A stretch of DNA of 59,156 nt from an uncultured Bacteroidales bacterium (lineage in GTDB: Bacteria; Bacteroidota; Bacteroidia; Bacteroidales; P3): contig ONLQ01000008.1 in the NCBI GenBank assembly GCA_900318665.1, positions 1-59,156 on the forward strand. The letters are read 5' to 3'. Positions 17,098 through 25,747 of this stretch are shown here, one piece after another. Below the pieces are notes generated by a model, which worked only from the letters and a program-made list of their open reading frames with translations, had not been told where the DNA came from and searched no databases. Made by a program: the position numbers and the translations under genes. How positions within the stretch are numbered: position 1 is the stretch's first letter; each line of letters opens with the position of its first letter.

Positions 17098-18894
17098 ATG
17101 AAAGAATTAAAAGACTTGCGCTTATTAGCTAGTACTTTGGTTGAAAGATACAAAGCACTATATTCAGGGAAAGACATAGAACTCCCTTCTGAGTTTAAAT
17201 CCCAAGTGCAAGATATAAAAGATGAAAAAATAGAATATAATCGTTATTCTGCTATTGTTACAACTCAAAGAAATTTAAAAATATATTTACCAAATCAGTG
17301 GTTTTATATTGCTGCTTTCTTTACAGAATATTATAATCAGTTAAAGCAATATAAAGAAATTGTTTTATCAATTTTCCCTAAAGAACGATTAAAAGAATTA
17401 AAAGGTAATTCTCTAACAGACATAGAGCAGAAAAAAATTAGTCAATTATCTATTAGCGATAGTTCGAAAGACTATTTGTCTAAATTTGTAACAGATTACA
17501 AATGGTGGGGTGGAGGAAAAACAATTGACAGGGATGATTACTATGTTTCACCTGTGCTAAATTACGCTGCATTAGTTAATGTCTCACAGTCTTATGTCGC
17601 GGATTTGTGTGCTTTTCTGGCAGAGAATAGTACTATTGTTGATCTGCTTCAAAAACAAGCAAGTATAGATGCGGCGAGGCATTTAGCCCCATCTAGAGAT
17701 GCGATGTCCTCAAATAATAGATATTGTTCTTACCTCACAGCTTTGCGGACGAAGCCGTTTATGTTGCTGGCGGGAATCTCTGGGACGGGGAAGAGTAGGA
17801 TTGTTAGAAAACTGGCGCAGGCTACTACTACACAAAAGTATGATAATGATAGTGATAGATGGAATGATAACAGGCCAGAGAATTTCGAGTTGATTCAGGT
17901 GAAGCCTAATTGGCATAACTCTATGGATGTGGTGGGGTTCTATTCTAACATTTCCAAGCAGTACGAGTTTACGCCTTTTGTGGAGTTTATTGTCAAGGCT
18001 TGGCAACATTCGGATACACCTTATTTTCTATGCCTTGATGAGATGAACCTTGCTCCAGTAGAGGAGTATTTTGCTGAATTCCTTAGTGCTATTGAGTCGC
18101 GTTCTACGGATGCTGACGGCAATTACATAACCGACCCTATTATTAAACCGTTTAAGGACTTTGGAGAGACTGTTGGCAAAGGTATGCTTAAACATCTGTT
18201 TGGCGAGGCCGACCCGATAGACAAAAACCCGCTGGCGGTACAATTTTACGAGAAAGGTCTTACTCTTCCACCGAACTTGATGGTAATGGGTACTGTGAAT
18301 ATGGACGAGACAACTTTTTCGTTCAGCCGCAAGGTACTTGACAGAGCGATGTCGGTGGAGATGAACGAGGTTGATTACGATAAATTCCTATCGGGTGAGA
18401 CCGAAGAGTTTCCATTATTGATAGATTATAATGAACTGCTGGTGAACCGTCCACAGAAAGCCTCAGAGGTGAAGGATGACATCGATAGTGAAAAGGTGGT
18501 GGAATATCTGAAAGACGTGAATGCCCTGCTGGAAGATACACCTTTCAAGTTGGGCTACCGTGCCGCTAACGAGGCAATTTTGTATGTGGCTGCCAACAAG
18601 GAACTGGCAGGAGACCAATTCTCCATGCCAACAGCATTAGACGAGTTCACGCTGATGAAAATCCTTTCTCGGATTGAGGGTGACGACCAGCGGTTGAACA
18701 TTGATGAGAACGACCCTCGTGTGGCTGCTGCTAATATTGCAGATAATGTTGGAAATGGTCAACGCATTAACTTGTTGACCTGTCTATGCTCAATAGTCCG
18801 CAAGCATATCGGCGACGACACCCAGACGGAGAGGAAGATTGCCTCGATGAATCGTACCCTTGAACGTGAACATTTTGTTTCCTATTGGGGTTGA
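17098..18894 (+). CDS. McrB-like AAA+ GTPase subunit (R1 of a LlaJI-like restriction system)
   Basis: 598 residues. The N-terminal ~190 residues are lysine-rich and unique, presumably the DNA-recognition part. The AAA+ motor begins near residue 215: Walker A GISGTGKSR, an NWHNSMDVVGFY strand typical of McrB, Walker B FLCLDEMNLAPVEEYF, and the sensor region GTVNMDETTFSFSRKVLDRAM. In McrB proteins such motors use GTP and drive DNA translocation toward a McrC nuclease. It is co-translated with the McrC-like gene (TGATG overlap at 18892-18896). Codon and base composition shift from AT-rich to more balanced around 17700, inside this gene, which hints at domain shuffling of the recognition part. 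Confidence 0.9.
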   Translation: MKELKDLRLLASTLVERYKALYSGKDIELPSEFKSQVQDIKDEKIEYNRYSAIVTTQRNLKIYLPNQWFYIAAFFTEYYNQLKQYKEIVLSIFPKERLKELKGNSLTDIEQKKISQLSISDSSKDYLSKFVTDYKWWGGGKTIDRDDYYVSPVLNYAALVNVSQSYVADLCAFLAENSTIVDLLQKQASIDAARHLAPSRDAMSSNNRYCSYLTALRTKPFMLLAGISGTGKSRIVRKLAQATTTQKYDNDSDRWNDNRPENFELIQVKPNWHNSMDVVGFYSNISKQYEFTPFVEFIVKAWQHSDTPYFLCLDEMNLAPVEEYFAEFLSAIESRSTDADGNYITDPIIKPFKDFGETVGKGMLKHLFGEADPIDKNPLAVQFYEKGLTLPPNLMVMGTVNMDETTFSFSRKVLDRAMSVEMNEVDYDKFLSGETEEFPLLIDYNELLVNRPQKASEVKDDIDSEKVVEYLKDVNALLEDTPFKLGYRAANEAILYVAANKELAGDQFSMPTALDEFTLMKILSRIEGDDQRLNIDENDPRVAAANIADNVGNGQRINLLTCLCSIVRKHIGDDTQTERKIASMNRTLEREHFVSYWG

Positions 18895-21119
18895 TGTCGG
18901 CAAATAGTGAAATATTCTATTTCGAGGTTTGGAATGATGATGTCCGCCTCCGTTTCTCGTGCGATAAGACACCTAATCGCATACTGAAGGCGGTGGAAAA
19001 TCTTAGGGTACATCGGGGGGATGAAAAACTGATGGCGGAGTTTGTTTCCACACAGTCGGACATCCATTTCAGTTTTAATGGGGAGGAGAGCGATTCGTTG
19101 CATCCGGTTCGCGAAGCGGTATTCTTTGAAAATACCCAGTATCCTGTATTGATAGAAGGTGGCGAGGATGTTAGTGATATGTCTCTATGGTTTTCAAATG
19201 TGTCGAAGGACCATTGTCTGAGTAGCGACAAAAAATTGCTATTTGGGGCAGTTTCATTTGGAAATCAAGTTGGCAGGACCGACATAGGTGTTGACTATCA
19301 AAAGGACGGGAAGCGTAAATACCTGCGATTTTCGACTGAGGTGCTGAGTTACAAGATGGATTATCGGTCCGATTTGAAACTGATTATCCGTGATATTGAG
19401 CAGGAATACAGTATGCTCTCGTTTGCTTTCATGCGTGAGACTTATTTGAACTTTCGCACGCAATCGGGCGACTCGACCGACTTGATTTGGTGGCAGATAT
19501 TCCAGTCGTGCTTCACGGATATTACTCATGCCTGTCGTCAGATTATCAACTCCCCAAAACGCAAGTTGCAAGAGCGTACTGTTTATGAACGTGCCGACAG
19601 GCTGCGGTGGGTAGATTGCGAATTGGAAAACGAATACCGAGAATTTGAGAACGACCCGCATCATCGTTATCGCACATGCGAACTTTGCCACACTAACGAT
19701 ACTGTGGAGAACCGTTTTTTGAAATTTGTGATGCGTGAAACACTTCAACGATTCTCTATTGTGAGCCAGCATATACGAGACTCTGTTGCCAAGGCAAAAC
19801 GGCTTGAGATACGGTTGAATGAAATGGGCGAAGAATTGCAACGACTTGTCAATCACCCTTTCTTCCGCAGTATTGGTACCTTCAAAGGTTTTGCGCAAGA
19901 CTCGCTGGTGATGAAAAAATCGCCCAATTACCGCATCATCTATCAGAAATGGATTGAACTGCTGTGTGGATATGAGTTGGAAGAGGGGATTAACAAATTG
20001 GAAACCAAAGATATTGCCTATTTGTACGAAATATGGTGCTTCCTGCGAGTAAAGAATATTGTTGCTGATATATTGAAAGACAAGGCTGTGGCGCAATACA
20101 AGGGGCGCAAACTAACTCCACAATTTGTGCGTGATTTGAGTTGGGGTACCCATTCGGAGGTGACTTTCCTACGAACAGAAGATGATGTAGAGTTGGCATC
20201 GGTGATGTACAACGCACCAGTGAGAGAGGATGAAAGCAGGGCGGTATCGGCTATAAGCGGCACCACAACATTCACCACACAGCAACGCCCTGACATCGTG
20301 TTGCGACTTACCAAACGGCAAAGGGATATAAAATACACATTCCTTTTCGATGCAAAATATCGCATCAGCGACACGCACTGCGAAGGACTTGACATTCCGC
20401 CCAATGATGCTATTGACCAGATGCACCGCTATCGTGACGCAATCTACTATATTGACCCAACGAACAAGAAACCCAAGCGCGAAGTGATTGGTGGATATGT
20501 TCTCTTCCCAGGAAACTATACTGGCAAGGAATTTGAAGAGTCACGCTACTACAAATCTATCAAAGAAATAGGTATAGGCGCATTCCCGTTAAGACCCAAC
20601 GATGGAATCATTGTCAATCCTAACGACAGCGAGCAACTGTTACGGAAACAAATATCTGAATGGTTGCGACGTGGACGTATGCAGAGTTACTTATACAAAA
20701 ACGTAGCGCCGCAGCACGGGTTGGACTACCAAAACCCTGACGATGTTATTCTCGTAAACTACGCAAACCAAGAAAAGTCGGCCAAAATGAAAGAACATGG
20801 TCTTTGCTATTTGCGCACTGGCGATGATAGAGGGGCGATTGTTCTGCCACCTATGGCTCTTGACGTAAAATATCTAATGCTCCACAACGGAACGTCGGGA
20901 ATATTATACAAATTGAAAGGTCAAGGGCCTCGCTTTATGTCGAAGGCGGATTTGGAGCATAAAGGTTTTACATCGTTAGGGCATGACTATTATCTGGTCT
21001 ATGAGTTTGACACCTCTTTGGCACGGGAATATACAAACATTGCTGGCCTTAGGCGAGGCCAATATACCACTGCCCCATGGTTTGCTACATGGGAGCAGTT
21101 GATGATGAGCGGGGAATGA
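18894..21119 (+). CDS. McrC-like / DUF2357 nuclease subunit (R2 of a LlaJI-like restriction system)
   Basis: 741 residues from the ATG at 18894 overlapping the McrB-like stop. The N-terminal ~1-150 should be the McrB-contacting part. Residues ~160-300 are DUF2357-like (YRSDLKLIIRDIEQEY, TDLIWWQIFQSCF, NSPKRKLQERTVYERADR). The nuclease core is at ~470-500: RPDIVLRL, then YTFLFDAKYRIS, a PD...DxK arrangement of the PD-(D/E)XK class. After it comes a long C-terminal region with DQMHRYRDAIYY and GGYVLFPGNY, found in DUF2357 proteins. It would supply the cutting activity for the McrB-like motor. It is the last gene of the seven-gene unit; the next gene (lepA) is convergent, 30 nt away. Confidence 0.9.
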   Translation: MSANSEIFYFEVWNDDVRLRFSCDKTPNRILKAVENLRVHRGDEKLMAEFVSTQSDIHFSFNGEESDSLHPVREAVFFENTQYPVLIEGGEDVSDMSLWFSNVSKDHCLSSDKKLLFGAVSFGNQVGRTDIGVDYQKDGKRKYLRFSTEVLSYKMDYRSDLKLIIRDIEQEYSMLSFAFMRETYLNFRTQSGDSTDLIWWQIFQSCFTDITHACRQIINSPKRKLQERTVYERADRLRWVDCELENEYREFENDPHHRYRTCELCHTNDTVENRFLKFVMRETLQRFSIVSQHIRDSVAKAKRLEIRLNEMGEELQRLVNHPFFRSIGTFKGFAQDSLVMKKSPNYRIIYQKWIELLCGYELEEGINKLETKDIAYLYEIWCFLRVKNIVADILKDKAVAQYKGRKLTPQFVRDLSWGTHSEVTFLRTEDDVELASVMYNAPVREDESRAVSAISGTTTFTTQQRPDIVLRLTKRQRDIKYTFLFDAKYRISDTHCEGLDIPPNDAIDQMHRYRDAIYYIDPTNKKPKREVIGGYVLFPGNYTGKEFEESRYYKSIKEIGIGAFPLRPNDGIIVNPNDSEQLLRKQISEWLRRGRMQSYLYKNVAPQHGLDYQNPDDVILVNYANQEKSAKMKEHGLCYLRTGDDRGAIVLPPMALDVKYLMLHNGTSGILYKLKGQGPRFMSKADLEHKGFTSLGHDYYLVYEFDTSLAREYTNIAGLRRGQYTTAPWFATWEQLMMSGE

Positions 21120-21149
21120 TTTTATTCTCCGCTTTTTTCTTGTGTGGGG

Positions 21150-22952
21150 TTAGTCTAATTTTAGTACTGCTAGGAAGGCGCTTTGGGGTACTTCTACGTT
21201 GCCTACCTGGCGCATGCGTTTCTTGCCTTCTTTTTGTTTTTCGAGGAGTTTGCGTTTGCGCGTTATGTCGCCACCATAGCACTTGGCTGTGACGTCCTTG
21301 CGCACCTGGCGCACTGTCTCGCGGGCTATAATCTTGCTGCCTATGGCTGCCTGTATGGCTACGTCGAACTGCTGGCGCGGTATCAGGTCTTTCAGTTTCT
21401 CGCACATGCGGCGGCCTATGCCGTAGGCGTTATCGACGAAGGTGAGCGTGGACAGTGCATCGACGGGGTCGCCGTTGAGGAGTATCTCCAGTTTGACGAG
21501 TTTGGAGGGCTTGTAGCCGTTCAGATAGTAGTCGAACGAGGCGTAGCCTTTGGAGATGCTTTTCAACTTGTCGTAGAAGTCGAACACCACCTCGCCCAGC
21601 GGCAGGTCGAAGGTGATTTCGATGCGGTCGGTGGTGAGGTAGTTCTGGTTTTTGAGTATGCCGCGCTTGTCCATGCAGAGTTTGATGACGGGGCCTATGT
21701 AGTCGGCCTTGGTGATGATTTGCGCATGGATATAGGGCTCGTAAACCTCGGCAATGTTGTTGGGCTCGGGCATGCCGGAGGGGTTGTAAACGTCTATCTC
21801 GGTGCCGTTGGTGAGTTTGACTTTGTACTGCACGTTGGGCACGGTGGTGATGACGTCCATATTGAACTCGCGCGTGAGGCGTTCCTGTATTATCTCCATA
21901 TGGAGCAGGCCGAGGAAACCGCAGCGGAAGCCAAAGCCGAGGGCCAGCGAACTTTCGGGCTCGAAAGTCAGCGAGGCATCGTTGAGTTGCAGTTTCTCGA
22001 TGGAGGCGCGCAACTCCTCATAGTCGTCGGTATCGACGGGATAGACGCCGGCGAAGACCATGGGCTTGACCGACTCGAAACCAGCGATGGCGTTCTCGCA
22101 TGGGGTCTCAACATGGGTTATGGTGTCGCCCACGCGGACCTCGCTTGAGGTTTTGATACCACTGATGATATAGCCTACATTGCCTGCTTTCAATTCCTTG
22201 CGGGGTTCCATATTGAGGCGCAGCACGCCAATCTCGTCGGCGTGGTAGTCTTTCTCGGTGCTGACGAATTTCACCCAGTCGCCCGTGCGCAGCGTGCCGT
22301 TCATAATGCGGAAATAGGAGATGATGCCACGGAAGGGGTTGAACACCGAGTCGAACACCAGCGCCTGCAGTGGCGCGTTCTCGTCGCCCTTGGGGGCTGG
22401 CACACGGTCCACGATGGCCTCCAGCACCTCGGGCACGCCCACGCCGGTCTTGGCGCTCACGGCCAGGATGTCGTCGCGTCCGCAACCCAGCAGGTCTATT
22501 ATCTCGTCGGCCACCTCTTCGACCATGGCGCTGTCAAGGTCTATCTTGTTCATCACGGGGATGATTTCCAAGTCGTTCTCCAAAGCCAGATAGAGGTTGG
22601 AGATGGTCTGCGCTTGGATGCCCTGCGTGGCGTCCACCACCAGCAGCGCGCCTTCGCAAGCGGCAATGGAGCGGCTCACCTCGTAGCTGAAGTCCACATG
22701 GCCCGGGGTGTCGATAAGGTTCAGCACATAATCCTCTGCCGGGGCGCCATCGATGCTGCGGCGGTAGTTCATCTGTATGGCGTGGCTCTTGATGGTGATG
22801 CCGCGCTCCTTCTCAAGGTCCATATCGTCGAGCACCTGCGCCTGCATGTCGCGCTGCGAGATGGTTTTGGTATATTCCAGAAGACGGTCGGCCAATGTGC
22901 TTTTGCCGTGGTCGATGTGGGCAATAATGCAAAAGTTGCGGATATTTTTCAT
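21150..22952 (-). CDS. lepA: Elongation factor 4 (back-translocase LepA)
   Basis: 600 residues from the ATG at 22952 ([19 protein letters not shown]). The frame is open to 23021 but the conserved start is at MKNIRNF. It has the full translational-GTPase set: G1 [10 protein letters not shown]2 [10 protein letters not shown]3 [12 protein letters not shown]4 NKIDL, G5 SAKTG. Domain II, the LepA-specific block [14 protein letters not shown] and the C-terminal [19 protein letters not shown] complete the protein. It acts on stalled ribosomes. A promoter element TAACTTTG sits 18 nt upstream on the minus strand. Confidence 0.98.
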   Translation of the reverse strand: MKNIRNFCIIAHIDHGKSTLADRLLEYTKTISQRDMQAQVLDDMDLEKERGITIKSHAIQMNYRRSIDGAPAEDYVLNLIDTPGHVDFSYEVSRSIAACEGALLVVDATQGIQAQTISNLYLALENDLEIIPVMNKIDLDSAMVEEVADEIIDLLGCGRDDILAVSAKTGVGVPEVLEAIVDRVPAPKGDENAPLQALVFDSVFNPFRGIISYFRIMNGTLRTGDWVKFVSTEKDYHADEIGVLRLNMEPRKELKAGNVGYIISGIKTSSEVRVGDTITHVETPCENAIAGFESVKPMVFAGVYPVDTDDYEELRASIEKLQLNDASLTFEPESSLALGFGFRCGFLGLLHMEIIQERLTREFNMDVITTVPNVQYKVKLTNGTEIDVYNPSGMPEPNNIAEVYEPYIHAQIITKADYIGPVIKLCMDKRGILKNQNYLTTDRIEITFDLPLGEVVFDFYDKLKSISKGYASFDYYLNGYKPSKLVKLEILLNGDPVDALSTLTFVDNAYGIGRRMCEKLKDLIPRQQFDVAIQAAIGSKIIARETVRQVRKDVTAKCYGGDITRKRKLLEKQKEGKKRMRQVGNVEVPQSAFLAVLKLD

Positions 22953-22969
22953 AACAGGAATTGAGAGTG

Positions 22970-22977
22970 CAAAGTTA
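22970..22977 (-). promoter_or_regulatory. Bacteroidota-type promoter for lepA
   Basis: On the minus strand this reads TAACTTTG, fitting TAnnTTTG, 18 nt before the lepA ATG at 22952. Confidence 0.65.
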
Positions 22978-23051
22978 CATGTTTTTTCGGGATTTGCGCA
23001 GGTGTGCGACGTTGCGGGCAAATCATTTTTTGTCAGTTGCGAAAAATGTCG

Positions 23052-23059
23052 TATTTTTG
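23052..23059 (+). promoter_or_regulatory. Promoter for tRNA-Ser
   Basis: TATTTTTG lies 10 nt before the mature 5' end of the tRNA. Confidence 0.65.
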
Positions 23060-23068
23060 CAGCCGCTT

Positions 23069-23156
<88 letters not shown>

Positions 23157-23282
23157 AGATAGTCCGACAGGTTTTTCCCTTGCCGGACTATCTTTTTATG
23201 TTATGGCTGTGTTTTTTTAGATTGGTTTTCAAATTCTTTCAAGTTATTCCGAAAAAAACTTTTCATTTATCATAGTTTTTTC

Positions 23283-23290
23283 TATTTTTG
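23283..23290 (+). promoter_or_regulatory. Bacteroidota-type promoter for the radical-SAM peptide operon
   Basis: TATTTTTG followed by GCAATG. Transcription from here would give a leader of about 300 nt before the ATG at 23597. Confidence 0.65.
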
Positions 23291-23295
23291 CAATG

Positions 23296-23596
23296 TCGAA
23301 ACGCCGCAAGAACATAGGCGTGGAGATAGGGCGTTTAACGCATTACGACTGCTAAAACTGGACATTTTGGACTATGCGTAATGGGCGTGAACGCCTGCGT
23401 AAAGGTTGTATTTTATTCTTCCCGTTTGGGGAGTTTATCATACGCTTGGCGTGGGGTTCAGCTTTTTCACAATAGTCGGCAGTCCAGACCTCTAACGAGG
23501 TGCCTAGCAGGTGATGAGTTGAGTTATCCTCACGCCGTTTACATTATTGCCGAAACATGAGGATAGTGAGGCACTAACTAATTTGACTGATATATC
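23296..23596 (+). ncRNA. Long structured 5' leader of the radical-SAM peptide operon (candidate cis-regulatory RNA)
   Basis: About 300 nt with no open frame but many exact pairings: ACGCC/GGCGT (23301-23305 with 23317-23321), CATTACG/CGTAATG (23341-23347 with 23377-23383), the GGCG-tgaa-CGCC tetraloop hairpin (23384-23395), CCC-gttt-GGG (23421-23430), CCTC-taac-GAGG (23489-23500), and a two-step long stem GTGCCT/AGGCAC enclosing TATCCTCA/TGAGGATA (23500-23505 with 23569-23574; 23525-23532 with 23558-23565). The last stem ends ~22 nt before the start codon, so it could gate translation. I recall similar leaders before Bacteroidales genes but cannot name an Rfam family. Confidence 0.55.
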
Positions 23597-25069
23597 ATGT
23601 TAGTCCGACAGTGCAAAAACACGTTCATTCGTCACCACGACGACGAGGTCTATATTACCAATCAGATGACCCGCCACGACAGAACGTACAACGAAATTGG
23701 AAGCGATTTCCTAAAAGAGATTTCCAGAGAGCCTAAAGATGTAGATGAGATTGTAGAGCATCTATCGGCATTGTATGGCGACAGCGTTAGCCGCGAGGAA
23801 CTGAAGACGGATTTCACCGACTTTGTTCAAGACCTTGCCGACCATCTGTTTCTTGTGGTCGGCGACAGCCCGGAGGAGTTAGATGCCAAGGACTTGGATT
23901 TCTCCTACTCTATGGAAAATCCTAAGACACTGGTAGACGATTTCACGCAGGAGACCAAGCAAAGCGTCAAAGAGACCACTCAGGACCACAATCTGGAAGC
24001 CGCACAGCGCAAGCCGCGGCTCTCGGCTTTGCAGTTTGAACTCACGAGCCGCTGCAACGAGCGGTGCATACACTGCTATATTCCTAATGCAAAGAAGAAC
24101 GCTGGTGGAGACATGCCTATCGAAAAGGTTTTCTCAATCATCGACGAGTTTGCCGATATGGGTGGACTGCATGTCACGCTGTCGGGCGGTGAGGTGTTTT
24201 TACACAAGGATGTAATCCCGATTATGCAATACTGCAGGAAAAAAGACATGCAGATTTCAATTCTCAGCAATCTCATTGCATTGAAGGACGAGCAGATACC
24301 TTATATAAAAGAGGCAAATGTCTCCATCATTCAGACCTCGCTTTATAGTATGGAGCCTGCCATTCACGATACCATTACCACCATAAAGGGTTCGCAAGTG
24401 AAAACAAAGGCGGCTATTGAAAAACTTGTGGCTGCCGACATACCGGTGCAGATTTCCTGCCCGCTGATGAAGGCAAACTTCAAAGGATATGCCGATGTGT
24501 TGCAATACGCCCAGTCGCTCCGCTGCAAAGCACAGACAGACTACATCATGATGGCGCAATCTAATCTCGACACACAAAATCTTGCAAACAGGCTGTCGCT
24601 CGAAGAGACCGAGGTCGTTTTGCGTGACATTTTGAAATGGGACAAAGACTATAAAGAAAGCACTTTGAAACAGAGGCCTGTATCGGAAGAGATAGCCTTC
24701 GACCCAGAGCGTTTTGCCCGTCAGCCACTTTGCGGAGCCGGCATTAATGACTGCTGCATTACTGCCAACGGTGATGTCTATCCTTGCGCTGGCTGGCAGG
24801 CTATGGTGTGTGGCAATGTCTATAAACAGACGTTACGTGAGATATGGGAGAAGTCTCCACAATTTGCTCAAGTGCGTGCCGTAAAGCAAGGCGATTTCCC
24901 TGAGTGTATGCAGTGCGAAGCAAGAAACTATTGCGCCATGTGCCTTGTGAGGAACTATAACGAGAGCAATGGCGATATGTTTAAGATTAACAAGCATTTC
25001 TGCGATATCGCTTTTTTGAACAAACGAATTGTTGAAGAATATCAAACAAGAGGAAGCCGAAACGCTTAA
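23597..25069 (+). CDS. Radical SAM/SPASM peptide-modifying enzyme
   Basis: 490 residues. Residues ~1-100 resemble a PqqD-like precursor-recognition domain (FIRHHDDEVYITNQMT, then YNEIGSDFLKEIS and VDEIVEHLSALYG). The radical SAM core begins at ~145, with the cluster motif CNERCIHC (Cys153, Cys157, Cys160) and the SAM-contacting SGGEVFLH. The C-terminal SPASM part carries auxiliary-cluster cysteines: LCGAGINDCC, GDVYPCAGW, then FPECMQCEARNYCAMC. It should install a radical-based crosslink or other change in a ribosomal peptide. The 52-residue Cys-rich peptide encoded at 25353 is the obvious substrate. It lies behind a long structured leader. Confidence 0.93.
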   Translation: MLVRQCKNTFIRHHDDEVYITNQMTRHDRTYNEIGSDFLKEISREPKDVDEIVEHLSALYGDSVSREELKTDFTDFVQDLADHLFLVVGDSPEELDAKDLDFSYSMENPKTLVDDFTQETKQSVKETTQDHNLEAAQRKPRLSALQFELTSRCNERCIHCYIPNAKKNAGGDMPIEKVFSIIDEFADMGGLHVTLSGGEVFLHKDVIPIMQYCRKKDMQISILSNLIALKDEQIPYIKEANVSIIQTSLYSMEPAIHDTITTIKGSQVKTKAAIEKLVAADIPVQISCPLMKANFKGYADVLQYAQSLRCKAQTDYIMMAQSNLDTQNLANRLSLEETEVVLRDILKWDKDYKESTLKQRPVSEEIAFDPERFARQPLCGAGINDCCITANGDVYPCAGWQAMVCGNVYKQTLREIWEKSPQFAQVRAVKQGDFPECMQCEARNYCAMCLVRNYNESNGDMFKINKHFCDIAFLNKRIVEEYQTRGSRNA

Positions 25070-25104
25070 AAGGAAGTAGGAATATTTTAATTAATATAGT
25101 TCAA

Positions 25105-25320
25105 ATGATTTACAAACACGTGATCTTAAAGAAAGGTTTAGAACAAGTGGCTCTAAATTTCCCTAAAACTCTTGATTTGTATCAAGATGAATGTGAGGTC
25201 GTAGCAACATTGGATGGCAAAAAGTATAAGAGTACTTCTTTCCTTGACACAACTGGAATGCTATGGTCCAAAAAGGTAATCGAAAATTTTTACGAATTAG
25301 CGGAAGCCGAAAAGCTATGA
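25105..25320 (+). CDS. Small protein between the radical SAM gene and the peptide precursor
   Basis: 71 residues (MIYKHVILKKGLEQVALNF...). The layout is a beta strand, a short helix, then DLYQDECEVVATLDGKKY and a C-terminal helix ending AEAEKL. There is no signal, no Cys-rich tail and no GG motif, so it is less likely to be a substrate than an accessory protein. It starts 35 nt after the enzyme and ends 32 nt before the precursor gene, so it is within the operon. Family not recognised. Confidence 0.65.
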   Translation: MIYKHVILKKGLEQVALNFPKTLDLYQDECEVVATLDGKKYKSTSFLDTTGMLWSKKVIENFYELAEAEKL

Positions 25321-25352
25321 TAGAGTAGGCATAATTAAAAAATTTAACAATT

Positions 25353-25511
25353 ATGAAAAATTACAAAAAAGTTGAAATGGTAGCAAAGAATGCTCCAAGC
25401 GGTTCCTACGCTGCAGGTTGCCCGCAGTATAAATCAGGTTGGGGGAGTGATGTTAACCAGGGTTCTGGAAATCCTAACAGTGCATGTAAATACTGCGAGT
25501 GCTCAAAGTAA
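25353..25511 (+). CDS. Cys-rich RiPP precursor peptide (52 aa)
   Basis: The start is MKNYKKVEMVAKNAPSGSY. A short basic leader leads to SYAAGCP, and the core contains Gly/Asn/Ser-rich sequence ending ACKYCECSK, with four Cys in all (one after AAG, then the final three as C..C.C). The KNAPSGSYAAGCP type of leader-core border is one I associate with Bacteroidota radical-SAM peptide substrates. It is 32 nt after the 71-aa gene and followed 11 nt later by a strong terminator, so it closes the operon. It is easily missed because of its length. The nature of the modification is unknown; thioether (ranthipeptide-like) links to Cys are one option. Confidence 0.8.
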   Translation: MKNYKKVEMVAKNAPSGSYAAGCPQYKSGWGSDVNQGSGNPNSACKYCECSK

Positions 25512-25522
25512 CCACAACAACG

Positions 25523-25555
25523 GCCGCCCTCTTTTGCGGAGGGCGGCTTATTTTT
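25523..25555 (+). terminator. Rho-independent terminator of the peptide operon
   Basis: A perfect 9-bp stem GCCGCCCTC/GAGGGCGGC with a 7-nt loop, followed by TTATTTTT. Confidence 0.9.
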
Positions 25556-25747
25556 CACTTTTGAAAAAGTTGGTTTGATTTTGTTAGAAAGTCGGTTTTT
25601 GTTTAACAAAATATATAAAAAAACGGAAAGGTTTTGTTCGTATTTCCTTCGTGATTAGTTCGCAAATTGTTCGTACTTTTCCAAAATTGGCAAAAGGTAG
25701 GATTATGAATTAAAGACCTTCATAAAACATTAAAAACATTTTGGCGT

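Noticed and set aside
11522-21119. McrBC as a type IV system that would cut DNA methylated by the adjacent methyltransferases
   Set aside because: The co-encoded pair of C5 methyltransferases and the DUF2357-type nuclease fit a LlaJI-like system in which methylation protects; a methylation-dependent nuclease next to its own methylases would be self-destructive.
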